The position numbers were made by a program, and so were the translations under genes. Below the pieces are notes generated by a model. The model had not been told where the DNA came from. It did not search any database and saw only the letters and a list, made by a program, of their open reading frames with translations. From JAJACP01 sp964350245 (GTDB taxonomy: Bacteria > Chlamydiota > Chlamydiia > Chlamydiales > JAAKFR01), in NCBI GenBank assembly GCA_964350245.1, contig CAYGJC010000008.1:18660-82659 (forward strand): 64,000 nt of DNA. Reading direction: 5' to 3'. Shown here one piece after another: positions 34,701-42,563 of the stretch (position 1 is its first letter; the number at the start of each line of letters is the position of its first letter).

Positions 34701-35437
34701 CCTCAAAGACAGATATTCTCAAAAAAGAAAAAGAGCTGCTTGGCTTTTTCTTAACCGGTCACCCCATGGACGCCTTTCAATCGATATTGAAGCGTCTCTC
34801 TTGCATACCTCTCTGTGAGTTAGAAGATTTAGAACATAATCAAGTCGTCCGCACAGCTTTTATTGTAGAGACTGTTCAAGTCAAGATTTCACAACGTACT
34901 CAGAAGAAATTTGCCATTTTACAGATTAGTGATGGGATGGAAACCTATGAGCTGCCCATTTGGCCCGAGCTTTTTGAAGAGAAAGGGGAGCTTTTGGAGG
35001 AGAACCAGCTTCTTTATGCAGTTTTCCAAGCTGATCGCCGCGAAGAGAGCTTGCGTTTGTCGTGTCGTTGGCTAGATAATCTGGCACAAGTCGATGAAAA
35101 AATGGTCGAAGCATGCGACCAAGCTTTTGACCTGGCTAAGCTGCAAGCTGCCCGTTTCACGGGGAACACATCTAAAAAGAAAAAAGAGCCCAAGATGAGT
35201 GAAAAACCAAAATCCCTTTCCCTTAAATTAGATGCGGCGCAGATGCGCCTTTCGCATGTGCTTCAGTTGAAAGAGCTATTGCGTGGCCATCCGGGGCCCT
35301 CCAAAGTAGAGATTTTCTTTTATCATGAGCAGAAGAAATTAGGAGAACTTCACCTTGACCACGGTGTCTTGATTAGTCCGGGATTAGAATCTGATCTCAA
35401 GAAAAGCTCTTACACTTTAGGCTGTTCTGTCAAATAA
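31775..35437 (+). CDS. dnaE: DNA polymerase III alpha subunit
   Basis: Replicative polymerase of 1220 residues: N-terminal PHP domain (LHQHSQYSILDASC; DHGNMHGAVDFYKAC), palm with PGRGSGAGSIILYLIG and the catalytic DIDVDICMDRR, fingers with YQEQVMQIAQ and RRAMGKKDRAQM, then HhH, OB and a C-terminal tail-binding domain. Start MWVPLHQHSQ matches the family beginning. Corresponds to CT545. It converges on the CT546-like gene with an 8-base overlap. Confidence 0.97.
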   Translation: MWVPLHQHSQYSILDASCPVDGIARKAAEMGMPAVALTDHGNMHGAVDFYKACKKRGVKPIIGCEVYVAPTSRFEKKKVARKTAYHLTLLAKNTVGYHNLCRLSSRGYLEGFYYNPRIDRELLQEFSEGLICLSGCLSSQISDAALNGTEEELNEQIQWHLDLFGEDFYLELQRHHMQSDQIAALTETWLEQQYQDFVDKQKRVNEKLIEASRRFGIPLVATNDTHYLEPDDWKAHEILLNIQSGEPVEIWEKDSFGNPTFRVPNPKRRVYSSHELYFKSPETMSALFSDLPEAIENTVKVAEKCQLELDFETKHYPVFVPPEGFTQASYLRHLCEEGIKERYTPRRLEKVAEKYPGKDPSQVVRDRLDLELEIITSKEMSDYLLIVWDFISWAKRHGIPVGPGRGSGAGSIILYLIGVTDIEPLRFDLFFERFINPERISYPDIDVDICMDRRGDVIDYTLAKYGKENVAQIITFGTMKAKMVIRDVGRVLSVPLSKVNQIAKYVPDDLNMTLEKALEVDPDLNAMYVQDSDAKKIIDLGRKLEGSIRNTGIHAAGMIICGEPLTDHIPVCLAKDSEMAATQYSMKPVEAVGMLKIDFLGLKTLTSIRVACEAIHAQTGNQIDWVNLPLDDPVAFRLLQQGKTLGVFQMESGGMQDLARQLLPDKFEEIIAIGALYRPGPMDMIPTFINRKHGREPIEYDHPWLEPILKETYGIMVYQEQVMQIAQNLAQYSLGEGDVLRRAMGKKDRAQMEKEREKFRKGAVENGLTDANAMAIFDKMEKFASYGFNKSHAAAYGFLTYVTAYLKGNYPAVWMAALMTCDRDDISKVAKFIRECQSLNIEILPPDVNESGKEFVATDKGIRFAMSGIKGVGEGVVEVIQEERKARGPFTDFYDFFKRIDLKRVGKKAIECLVDAGSFDFTGWSRDALRMSIEEMYDVASTEQKEAASGVLTFFSLMGDESKNRFLNPPEVHQPSSKTDILKKEKELLGFFLTGHPMDAFQSILKRLSCIPLCELEDLEHNQVVRTAFIVETVQVKISQRTQKKFAILQISDGMETYELPIWPELFEEKGELLEENQLLYAVFQADRREESLRLSCRWLDNLAQVDEKMVEACDQAFDLAKLQAARFTGNTSKKKKEPKMSEKPKSLSLKLDAAQMRLSHVLQLKELLRGHPGPSKVEIFFYHEQKKLGELHLDHGVLISPGLESDLKKSSYTLGCSVK

Positions 35438-36248
35438 GTGCTTTGCCATTCAACGCATTGAAATACAGAGTGCGTGTTGAGCCGTCGGGATTCTGGACGG
35501 CGATACAATAGACGGGAAGAAAAATTTCTTCCGCTTTACGGATGGCAAAATCACCTCCAAAAATCGTCTGAGCTAGCCTCTTGATTTCAGTAGGAGCATA
35601 CTGCTTTTTCACTTTGGAGGAGTACTTAGGAGGTTGAGAGACGATGGATTGTGCAAGGTGAGTGATGGGCTCAATCTCTAGGCGCGGATTTTCGAAATGG
35701 AGACGAAAGGTATTGCCACTGATCACAATCAACTTTTTCTCCCGACAGCTATCAATCCAGTCATCCAGAATGTCTTGATCTACTTTAAACCGTTGGTAGA
35801 GCTTCTCTCGATCGATGCCGCCTCCACTTTCAACCAGGGCTTTGAGAATTTTAAAATCATTTTTGTTTGCGCGCGAAAGAAGACAATCCTCATACCCGTG
35901 TGTCTTTTCCCAGGTGTTAGTATCAATGATCATCTCTCCATCATTGAGCCCCCAGAGTAGGATTCCTTCTGCTGTGGAAGTACGGTTTTTGGAGTATTTA
36001 ACATCCATCAACAGATAGGGATAATAGAGAAGCTGGGGCTCTAAAAACGTGTAATCACTATTTTTTAGTAGCTCTTCTTGGTTACGGCGCATGATCTCTT
36101 CGGCTGTGTAGCGGATTTCAAGCGTTTGAAAGGGGTCTTTTTGAAACTTTTCTAGCACCACTTCTCGGACAGCAGGGACATTTTCCCATACATACCAACC
36201 ACCTGAACCTAAACCTGCAAGCGTGAGTAATGAAAAAATTAAACGCAT
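35430..36248 (-). CDS. Exported conserved Chlamydiae protein, CT546-like
   Basis: A 272-residue protein with an N-terminal hydrophobic signal or anchor (about residues 3-21) and no other membrane segment. The middle (about 100-185) reads like winged-helix turns (ILKALVESGGGIDREKLYQRFKVDQDILDDWI). Function is unknown. Place after dnaE matches CT546, listed as a predicted exported protein. It overlaps the end of the epimerase gene by ten bases, in the same direction. Confidence 0.75.
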   Translation of the reverse strand: MRLIFSLLTLAGLGSGGWYVWENVPAVREVVLEKFQKDPFQTLEIRYTAEEIMRRNQEELLKNSDYTFLEPQLLYYPYLLMDVKYSKNRTSTAEGILLWGLNDGEMIIDTNTWEKTHGYEDCLLSRANKNDFKILKALVESGGGIDREKLYQRFKVDQDILDDWIDSCREKKLIVISGNTFRLHFENPRLEIEPITHLAQSIVSQPPKYSSKVKKQYAPTEIKRLAQTIFGGDFAIRKAEEIFLPVYCIAVQNPDGSTRTLYFNALNGKALI

Positions 36249-37144
36249 ATCATCATATCCTTTAGCCCCTCTTCTAGTGTGTAGCTCGATTTGAGCTGAA
36301 GGGCCTGTTGTATTTTTGAGGGGTCTCCAATCGAAACCCGCACTTCACCTTCTCTTGCGGGCACGTGCTCTTTTTCGCTTTCAGGAGCCATGAGTGTAGC
36401 GAGCTGATTGATCGACGTGCCCACTCCTGTGCAGAGATTGAAAACAGATGCTCCCTGCATAGGCCGTTGCATTGCCTCCAGAAGCATACGTACCACATCT
36501 TTTACATAAATAAAATCACGCATTTGATCACCGTTTCCAAAAATTGTCAGCTTTTTTCCATTTGAAAGACGGTCAAAAAAAACAGAAATCACCCCTGAGT
36601 AGGGGGAGGAGGGATCTTGTCGAGGGCCAAAGACATTAAAAAAACGAAATGTTGTTGAGGGGACTTTAAAAATATTCCATAAAATTTGAGCCTCCCACTC
36701 ACCCTCGAGCTTCTCGATCCCATAAGGGGAGAGAGGGTGGGGAATACTTTTCTCACTGATAGGTGTCTCAGCTGCCTCCCCATAGACGCAAGATGAGGAG
36801 GCATAAACTAAAGGAATTTTGTGCTTCAAGCGAGAAAGGGCCTCAAAGAGCCTCACCGTTCCTCCACTATTGACGTGATGGACCTCAGCCCACTGATCTA
36901 GCGATTTTTGAACTGACGCAACAGCTGCCAGATGAAAGACACCATCGACCCCCTCTACGCACCCTTCTAAAAGCGCTTGATCCGTAATAGAGCCCACAAT
37001 CAGCTCAGCCTCATCAGGGGCATTCTGCCTTTTTCCTGTTGAAAGATCGTCTAAAATGCGCACACCACACCCTGAGGCAATCAACGCGTCTGCAAGATGT
37101 GATCCAATAAAGCCGCAGCCACCGGTGACTAAATATTTTGACAA
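36239..37144 (-). CDS. NAD-dependent nucleotide-sugar epimerase/dehydratase
   Basis: Short-chain extended Rossmann enzyme of 301 residues. I start at the TTG at 37144 (LSKYLVTGGCGFIGSH), which puts the GxxGxxG NAD motif at the normal place and has AGGAGA upstream; the frame runs about 94 residues further upstream without family resemblance and into the divergent gene. Catalytic S and YxxxK are visible in YASSSCVYG and SPYGIEKLEGE. The family includes UDP-glucose/UDP-GlcNAc 4-epimerases; the substrate is not decided. I do not recall it between CT546 and CT547 in C. trachomatis. Confidence 0.85.
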   Translation of the reverse strand: MSKYLVTGGCGFIGSHLADALIASGCGVRILDDLSTGKRQNAPDEAELIVGSITDQALLEGCVEGVDGVFHLAAVASVQKSLDQWAEVHHVNSGGTVRLFEALSRLKHKIPLVYASSSCVYGEAAETPISEKSIPHPLSPYGIEKLEGEWEAQILWNIFKVPSTTFRFFNVFGPRQDPSSPYSGVISVFFDRLSNGKKLTIFGNGDQMRDFIYVKDVVRMLLEAMQRPMQGASVFNLCTGVGTSINQLATLMAPESEKEHVPAREGEVRVSIGDPSKIQQALQLKSSYTLEEGLKDMMICV

Positions 37145-37164
37145 GGCGAAAAATTCTCCTACAA

Positions 37165-37194
37165 TTGACAGGAAGTAGTGACTCTCAGTATGAT
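37165..37194 (+). promoter_or_regulatory. Predicted promoter of the CT547-548-like operon
   Basis: Perfect TTGACA (37165-37170), 18-base spacer, TATGAT (37189-37194). The start site would be near 37201, giving a leader of about 25 bases before the GTG at 37226. Confidence 0.55.
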
Positions 37195-37225
37195 CCAACA
37201 CATGATTTTTTAGAGAGTTTTTTTT

Positions 37226-38158
37226 GTGAAGCGTACCATCTGTATCTTTCTCCTTTTTCTTCCGGTCGCCTTGTTTGGGGGTGTCAGCCAAGTCAGTGGG
37301 AAGTGGTCTCCGGATAAATACATCCCGACAGTCTCCGTACAGGAGCATTACGATCAGGGATATCAAGCTTTGTACGAGAATCGCTGGGATGAAGCGCTCA
37401 CAAACTTTATGGTGGTGATCTATCACTACGACGACACTCCTTTTTATGGGGACTCGCTTTTTTACTCAGGGATTTGTCACTACTTTAAGGCCGATTTTGA
37501 TTTGGCAAATAAGCAATTTGACCTCTATCTCTCTTCTTCGGGTAAGTTGAAGCATTTTGAAAAAGTTTTTGATTTTAAGTACTACATCGCTGATTACTAC
37601 CAAAATGGGCGGCGGAAGCACTTATTTGGTGTCTCCTCTCTTCCTAAACTTACATCCGGAAAGGCAGATGCCATTGAGATTTTAGAAGAGATTATTGCAG
37701 CGCTTCCTGGAAAAGAGATTGCAGCTAAGGCGCTTTTTGCTAAAAGCGAAATTCTGCGGCAAAATAAAGAGTACCGGGAAAGCATTGACTGCCTGCAAAC
37801 GCTAGCCCGCCGTTTTCCTAAGCATTCACTCTCTGCGGATGGCTACGTAGAAATCTCCAGAATTTATTACGAACAGAGCCAAAAAGAGGCTCAAAACCCT
37901 GACTTAATCTCCTTGGCTAAAGTGAATTTAAACCGGTTTAGCAAAAGCTTTCCGGGTGATGAGCGTCTCCAGATTGCCGAAGCTAATCTGCTCTCTATGC
38001 AGGAAGTTTATGCCATCAGTCTCTATGAAACGGGCCGCTTTTATGAAAGAAAAAAGAAGCCCAACGCCTCAGCAATTTACTATCGGGACGCCATTCAAAA
38101 GTATCCTGGAACTGAGGCGGCAATGAAATGTCAAACACGTCTTGATCGTGTGACATGA
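37226..38158 (+). CDS. Exported TPR protein, BamD/YfiO-like (CT547-like)
   Basis: A 310-residue protein with a signal peptide (KRTICIFLLFLPVALFGG, no lipobox) and repeated helical TPR-like units, for example HYDQGYQALYENRWDEALTNFMVVI, KALFAKSEILRQNKEYRESIDCLQTLARRFP and SLYETGRFYERKKKPNASAIYYRDAIQKYP. The last two resemble the BamD repeat style. A role in outer-membrane assembly is inferred. It begins with GTG after a T-run and overlaps the next gene by four bases (GTGACATGA junction). Confidence 0.78.
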   Translation: MKRTICIFLLFLPVALFGGVSQVSGKWSPDKYIPTVSVQEHYDQGYQALYENRWDEALTNFMVVIYHYDDTPFYGDSLFYSGICHYFKADFDLANKQFDLYLSSSGKLKHFEKVFDFKYYIADYYQNGRRKHLFGVSSLPKLTSGKADAIEILEEIIAALPGKEIAAKALFAKSEILRQNKEYRESIDCLQTLARRFPKHSLSADGYVEISRIYYEQSQKEAQNPDLISLAKVNLNRFSKSFPGDERLQIAEANLLSMQEVYAISLYETGRFYERKKKPNASAIYYRDAIQKYPGTEAAMKCQTRLDRVT

Positions 38159-38709
38159 GATGCTTTTTAGTCCTCATTGTTTTATTAACCTCTTCCTGTG
38201 GCTACCGTTTTGGCCGAGGCGAAGTTCTTGAGCAATACTGCTCGGTTTGCATTCCCTATGTAGAGGGAGATGTAGAGGGACTTTTAACAGCGGCGCTCAT
38301 TCGGTCGATGACCACAAGTGGGGGGCTTGCCTACCGCTCTTATGGCGCTGATCTTCAACTTAAAGTCTGTCTCATGGAACCGGAAGATACCAATATTGGA
38401 TTTGCGTATGCGCCGCGTGATCCCGGCGATAATGAGTTTTCCAAAATTGTGGTTTCTAACGAGGCGCGTCTGACTATGACGGCTGTGATCCGTTTGGTTG
38501 ACAGACGGACAGGGTGCCTTGTTTTGGGGCCTTGCGAGGTCACCGCATCATTGACGTACGATTTTGAGCCTGATTTGGGTAAGGCTGATGTGCAGGATTT
38601 CTCTTTAGGTCAGCTTGTGATGCACAACTTGGCCGTGGATGGGGCTACGCCACCTCTTTACACGCTTCTGTCTAACAAAATCGTCGATTACATCAACCAT
38701 AGTTGGTAG
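38155..38709 (+). CDS. LptE-like outer-membrane lipoprotein (CT548-like)
   Basis: A 184-residue lipoprotein: signal MRCFLVLIVLLTSSC with lipobox ending at Cys15, then GYRF, the usual first residues of mature LptE. The body matches an LptE-type alpha/beta fold (SVCIPYVEG; LTAALIRSMTTSGGL; EVTASLTYDF). LptE plugs the LptD channel that puts LPS on the surface. It follows the BamD-like gene, so the pair may serve outer-membrane biogenesis. Confidence 0.75.
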   Translation: MRCFLVLIVLLTSSCGYRFGRGEVLEQYCSVCIPYVEGDVEGLLTAALIRSMTTSGGLAYRSYGADLQLKVCLMEPEDTNIGFAYAPRDPGDNEFSKIVVSNEARLTMTAVIRLVDRRTGCLVLGPCEVTASLTYDFEPDLGKADVQDFSLGQLVMHNLAVDGATPPLYTLLSNKIVDYINHSW

Positions 38710-38745
38710 GTGTAATAATTTCCTCTATATCTTACTATTTGCAAT

Positions 38746-39144
38746 ATGGAGTTTAAGGCGTCTGTAGACTCTCTTTCCAGTGTGATGGAATTCATACGTA
38801 ACCAAGCTGAAACCAATGGGATCGAGCATGTCTTGATTCAAAAAATGGAGCTGGCTTGTGAAGAGGCGATCGTAAATATTATCTCCTATGCTTACAAGAA
38901 AAAGCCGGGAGTGATCTCTGTTACATGCGAGAAAAAAGGAAAACGCTTCGAGATCACTCTGTGCGATCAAGGTGTTGCTTTTAACCCCATTGATGTAGAA
39001 ATCAACCCCCAGTTTGGTACGCCTGTTCTGCAGCGCAAAGTAGGCGGGATGGGTATCTTTCTGATTCGAAAAGTGATCGATGATGTCAGTTATCAAAGGG
39101 TAGGAAAAGAAAATGTGCTCCGCTTAGCCTTTAACCTTCCCTAA
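38746..39144 (+). CDS. rsbW: RsbW-like anti-sigma serine kinase
   Basis: GHKL ATPase of 132 residues: N-box LACEEAIVNIISYAY, G1 DQGVAFNPI and G2 GGMGIFLIRKVID. It likely phosphorylates an RsbV-type antagonist in a partner-switching circuit; in Chlamydia CT549 RsbW belongs to such a network. No ribosome site precedes the ATG, and TACTAT lies at 38733-38738, eight bases upstream. It converges on the next gene with 14 bases of overlap. Confidence 0.9.
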   Translation: MEFKASVDSLSSVMEFIRNQAETNGIEHVLIQKMELACEEAIVNIISYAYKKKPGVISVTCEKKGKRFEITLCDQGVAFNPIDVEINPQFGTPVLQRKVGGMGIFLIRKVIDDVSYQRVGKENVLRLAFNLP

Positions 39145-39556
39145 AGCGGCAAATCTCTTCTTCATTCTCCTCAATCTGTTCGAGAAACTTTTCAAGTATT
39201 CTTAAAACAAGGCTAGAGTGGTTATAGACCCCGGTTGTAGCAAAGGCCATCTCTAGATGCGGAGTATATTGGTTATTCAAAGCTATAAGAGTCAATGTTG
39301 TAGGTGTTTCTTGGATCACTTTAGGCACAATCCAGACAGAGAACTTATCGTTAAAGAGAGTGAGTTTCTCTGTAGACTCTATCACGTAGAAGTTGTGGGT
39401 TAAAGAGTCAGACTCGTCCTCCCCGACCTCTTCCGCTGACAATAATCCAAGTTCTTGAAGCAGAGAAAGATCAACCTCTACAATTCCGTCAGGAACGTGC
39501 TTTGGCAAATCATCCATATAGTGCTTAAAGGCATTTTCGAGATCTACTGGTTCCAT
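39131..39556 (-). CDS. Conserved Chlamydiae protein, CT550-like
   Basis: A 141-residue soluble acidic protein with no signal or membrane segment. It contains SLLQELGLLSAEEVGEDES, a beta-rich middle (KFSVWIVPKVIQETPTTLTLIALN) and an acidic helical tail (FLEQIEENEEEICRF). Function is unknown. Its position between rsbW and dacF matches CT550. Confidence 0.72.
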   Translation of the reverse strand: MEPVDLENAFKHYMDDLPKHVPDGIVEVDLSLLQELGLLSAEEVGEDESDSLTHNFYVIESTEKLTLFNDKFSVWIVPKVIQETPTTLTLIALNNQYTPHLEMAFATTGVYNHSSLVLRILEKFLEQIEENEEEICRFREG

Positions 39557-39621
39557 GTTTTTCCTACCCCCAGTACTATTTTAGGGTGTTTTAGGAGGTT
39601 CTGTCAAATATTTTTTCGAAA

Positions 39622-39650
39622 TTGTGGGTAAGGGTGCGAGCTGTTATAGT
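39622..39650 (+). promoter_or_regulatory. Predicted dacF promoter giving a near-leaderless message
   Basis: TTGTGG (39622-39627), 17-base spacer, TATAGT (39645-39650). The ATG at 39661 is ten bases after the -10 box, and the intervening TGCGTGTTAG has no ribosome site. Confidence 0.45.
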
Positions 39651-39660
39651 TGCGTGTTAG

Positions 39661-40944
39661 ATGAAACGACTTTTATCCCTCTTACTCTTTCTTAATTCAA
39701 TTTATGCCCAGCAACTTGATCTCAAGTTGGATGCGGAAGGGGCGATCTTGATTAATGCGCATACAGGAGCCATTCTCTACGAAAAAAATGCATATGCTCA
39801 GACCTTTCCTGCAAGTACAACCAAAATAGCTACAGCTCTTTATGCGCTAGACCGCCGCGGCATGCGGCTGGGAGATAAGGTAGTGGCTACACGTGAGTGT
39901 GTTGCTTCGATCACTCCTCAGGCAAAAAAGCAGTCCAATTACCGCAGCCCGCCCCATTGGTTGGAAACAGATGGCTCGCATATTGGAATTAAATCAGGCG
40001 AAGAGCTTAGATTTTATGACCTACTGTCGGCGATGCTCATTGGCTCAGCTAATGACGCTTCGAATGTAATCGCGCATCATGTTGGGGGCTCCATTCCCCA
40101 TTTCATGACCGAGCTGAACCATTATTTAAAGCGAATCGGATGCAAGAGCACCTCGTTTAATAATCCTCATGGGCTTCATCACCCAAACCATGTGACCACC
40201 CCCTATGACCTGGCTTTAATGACTCAGGTAGGGCTGAAAAATCCGATTTTCAGAAAAATTGTTTCAACCAAACGCTACACATGTCCCCAGACTAATTTGG
40301 AATATGAGCGAACATTTGTGCAAACCAATAAGTTATTACGTAGCGGTCCATGCGGCTATGCAAAAGCAATTGGGGTAAAAACCGGAACCACGCAGGCTGC
40401 CGGGAAGAATTTAGTGGCAGCGGCAGAGGAGGAGGGGCGCTGTCTAATTGCCGTCTTACTAGGTTATAGAGGCGCTCGAGAGGATCTATATCGTGATGCA
40501 ATTAGGCTCTTTGAAACGGCCTTTGATGAGCAGAAAATGCGTCGCGTCCTGCTAAGAGCGGGCGCGACTGATCTCTCTACAAAAGTAGCAGGCGGACGTG
40601 GAAAACTAAAAACATCACTTTCTCAAGATCTTACGTATGATTATTATCCATCTGAGGAGTGTGCGGTGAAGGCGCAAGTGCACTGGGATCTGCCACCGTT
40701 GCCCATTAGTAAAGGAGATCTTGTGGGAACGCTATCTGTAGTGGATGCTTGGGGAAATATCATTCAAGAGAGAGAGTTGAAGGCATTAATGCCCTTAAAG
40801 CCTACTGTTTGGCACAACCTTACCTCCCTATTTTCAGAGCGTAAGAAGGGCAAGACTCTTTTCTGGGGAGGAGGAGTCGGTTTTCTTTGTCTTTTCTTTT
40901 GGAGATGGAGAAGAAAGCAGAAGTTTAAGCGTCATCCATTTTAA
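39661..40944 (+). CDS. dacF: D-alanyl-D-alanine carboxypeptidase (PBP5/6 family)
   Basis: Serine peptidase of 427 residues acting on cell-wall stem peptides. A signal peptide (LLSLLLFLNSIYAQ) is followed by SxxK ASTTKIATAL, SxN GSANDASN and KTG VKTGTTQ, all intact. The C-terminal beta domain follows, then a membrane helix (WGGGVGFLCLFFWRW) and a basic tail, unlike the amphipathic anchor of E. coli PBP5. It corresponds to CT551 and implies some peptidoglycan processing. It converges on rsmB with a 20-base overlap. Confidence 0.94.
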   Translation: MKRLLSLLLFLNSIYAQQLDLKLDAEGAILINAHTGAILYEKNAYAQTFPASTTKIATALYALDRRGMRLGDKVVATRECVASITPQAKKQSNYRSPPHWLETDGSHIGIKSGEELRFYDLLSAMLIGSANDASNVIAHHVGGSIPHFMTELNHYLKRIGCKSTSFNNPHGLHHPNHVTTPYDLALMTQVGLKNPIFRKIVSTKRYTCPQTNLEYERTFVQTNKLLRSGPCGYAKAIGVKTGTTQAAGKNLVAAAEEEGRCLIAVLLGYRGAREDLYRDAIRLFETAFDEQKMRRVLLRAGATDLSTKVAGGRGKLKTSLSQDLTYDYYPSEECAVKAQVHWDLPPLPISKGDLVGTLSVVDAWGNIIQERELKALMPLKPTVWHNLTSLFSERKKGKTLFWGGGVGFLCLFFWRWRRKQKFKRHPF

Positions 40945-42058
40945 AACAAACAGCAAAAAAACCGTCCATTCCACCGTAGCTAGGTAGAGAAACAAATGGA
41001 TCTCCTACGGTTTTTATTGGATAGGTTTCTAAGAAGTGTTCGATTTGCCGTTCGTTTTCCGCATGTAAAAGCGAGCAAGTCGCATAGACAATATGGCCAC
41101 CTGGTTTGACAAAGCTCAAAGCACGCTCAAAGATCATCCGCTGTTGCCCGACTAACCTATTCAGTAAAGCAAGAGAAAATTTCCATTTCTGATCGGGATT
41201 ACGTCTCAGTGTGCCTGTGCCGGTACAAGGGACATCGGCCAAAACCCAATCCATTTTTTTCTTCAGTGTTTCTAAGTGGGGATGTTCCGGGTGAAAAAAT
41301 TGTACATTTTGGATCCCGGCTCGCTTGAGCCGCTTTTTCGCCTGCTCAAGAATATACCCGCGGATATCATGGAGGTAGATCTGCCCTTGATTATTCATTT
41401 GATGGGCAAAAGCGAGAGTTTTGCCTCCGGCACCCGCACAGTAGTCAAGCACTTGATCTCCCGGCTGTACATTGACCAGTCTCGCTGCACATTGACTCGC
41501 CTCATCTTGGATTTCAAAAAGTCCCTCTTTGAACTCGGGGAAAGAGACAAGGGGGAGGCGGTTTTTGAATTGGATACCAAGAGGGGAGTGGGCACAGGGT
41601 GTAACATCAAGCTCTTTCCATTTCTCAAGCAGTTGCGCCCGTTCGACTTTAAGAGGATTGGCTCGGACTGTAATAGGCGCTTCCGTATTGCTGATTTGGC
41701 AGAGGCGGACGGCTTTTTCTTCACCATAGTCTTGGACGAGCAGAGCAAAAAGCTCTTTGGGAAAGCTGACCCGGACGTGAAGTGGGATGGTATTGACATA
41801 GAGATACTGGTCAGGCTGGAAGTAGCGAAAAAGCGCGTACCGTTTCTCCCAAGAGGGTTGGCCCTCAACTAGATGATCGAGAAGCGACTGCCAGCGGCAC
41901 ATCCCATAGACGGCTTGTGAGATCGTACGCCTGTCATGAGAACCGAGCTGTTTATGCGCTCGAAAATACTGGCTTAGAAACAGATCAAGCGGGAGATGCT
42001 GGTTCTCAAACCGGCGAAGCAGTTGAAATAAATGGTATTCAGGGAAAGATAGTTTCAT
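40925..42058 (-). CDS. 16S rRNA m5C methyltransferase, RsmB/Fmu family
   Basis: A 377-residue NSUN/RsmB protein: N-terminal NusB-like helices (about 1-120), then the Rossmann methyltransferase with SAM motif VLDYCAGAGGKTLAFA, motif IV ADVPCTGTGTLRRNPD and motif VI VYATCSLLHAENE holding the two catalytic cysteines. In Chlamydia a homologue (fmu) lies close behind dacF. The exact target base is inferred from the family. Confidence 0.92.
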   Translation of the reverse strand: MKLSFPEYHLFQLLRRFENQHLPLDLFLSQYFRAHKQLGSHDRRTISQAVYGMCRWQSLLDHLVEGQPSWEKRYALFRYFQPDQYLYVNTIPLHVRVSFPKELFALLVQDYGEEKAVRLCQISNTEAPITVRANPLKVERAQLLEKWKELDVTPCAHSPLGIQFKNRLPLVSFPEFKEGLFEIQDEASQCAARLVNVQPGDQVLDYCAGAGGKTLAFAHQMNNQGQIYLHDIRGYILEQAKKRLKRAGIQNVQFFHPEHPHLETLKKKMDWVLADVPCTGTGTLRRNPDQKWKFSLALLNRLVGQQRMIFERALSFVKPGGHIVYATCSLLHAENERQIEHFLETYPIKTVGDPFVSLPSYGGMDGFFAVCFKMDDA

Positions 42059-42119
42059 TTTAATTGATAAAGATGATACTCAATTTTACCAAACGATGCA
42101 ACTGTGGAGGAATTTTTGC

Positions 42120-42563
42120 ATGGAAGGGAGTTGTTGTAGCCACAAGGGGGGCTCTCATGGAGCGGCTCCATTTTTTGGACGTCTGCTGATTAGTCTTATT
42201 TTTATTTTAGCTGGTTTAGGTAAAATTGTGGATTTCCCGGGTGCAGTTGATGCGCTACAAAGTGTGGGCATCCGGGGAGCCTCCGTTTTTGTCTTTGTTG
42301 GTCTTTTAATGGAGTTAATTGGGGGACTCCTCCTCCTTCTAGGATGGCACACCCGACTTGGAATCATTATTTTAATGATTTTCTTATTTCCCACTACATT
42401 GATTTTTCATGGATTTTGGAGCTATACGGGAGCGGAGATGGCGCTTCAGCTCTCGATTTTCTTAAAAAATCTGACCATTTACGGAGGCCTTCTGGCTTTT
42501 TACAGCTACGGACCGGGTCGGTGGAGTGTGGACGCATGTAGGGTTTGTAAAAAAGAGAAATGA
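42120..42563 (+). CDS. DoxX-family membrane protein
   Basis: A 147-residue protein with four membrane segments and the DoxX signature (RLLISLIFILAGLGKI and LGWHTRLGIIILMIFLFPTTLIFH). The ATG at 42120 is chosen because GGAGG is at 42106-42110; an earlier ATG at 42096 lacks a ribosome site. The N-terminus is Cys/His-rich (MEGSCCSHKGGSHGAAP) and the C-terminus has CRVCKK. Function of DoxX proteins is poorly defined; links to redox stress are known. ATGA overlap with lnt. Confidence 0.88.
   Translation: MEGSCCSHKGGSHGAAPFFGRLLISLIFILAGLGKIVDFPGAVDALQSVGIRGASVFVFVGLLMELIGGLLLLLGWHTRLGIIILMIFLFPTTLIFHGFWSYTGAEMALQLSIFLKNLTIYGGLLAFYSYGPGRWSVDACRVCKKEK

Noticed and set aside
36239..37426. A 395-residue epimerase with an N-terminal extension
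   Set aside because: The first 94 residues have no resemblance to the family, cross the promoter and start of the divergent gene, and lie upstream of a good AGGAGA-TTG start.
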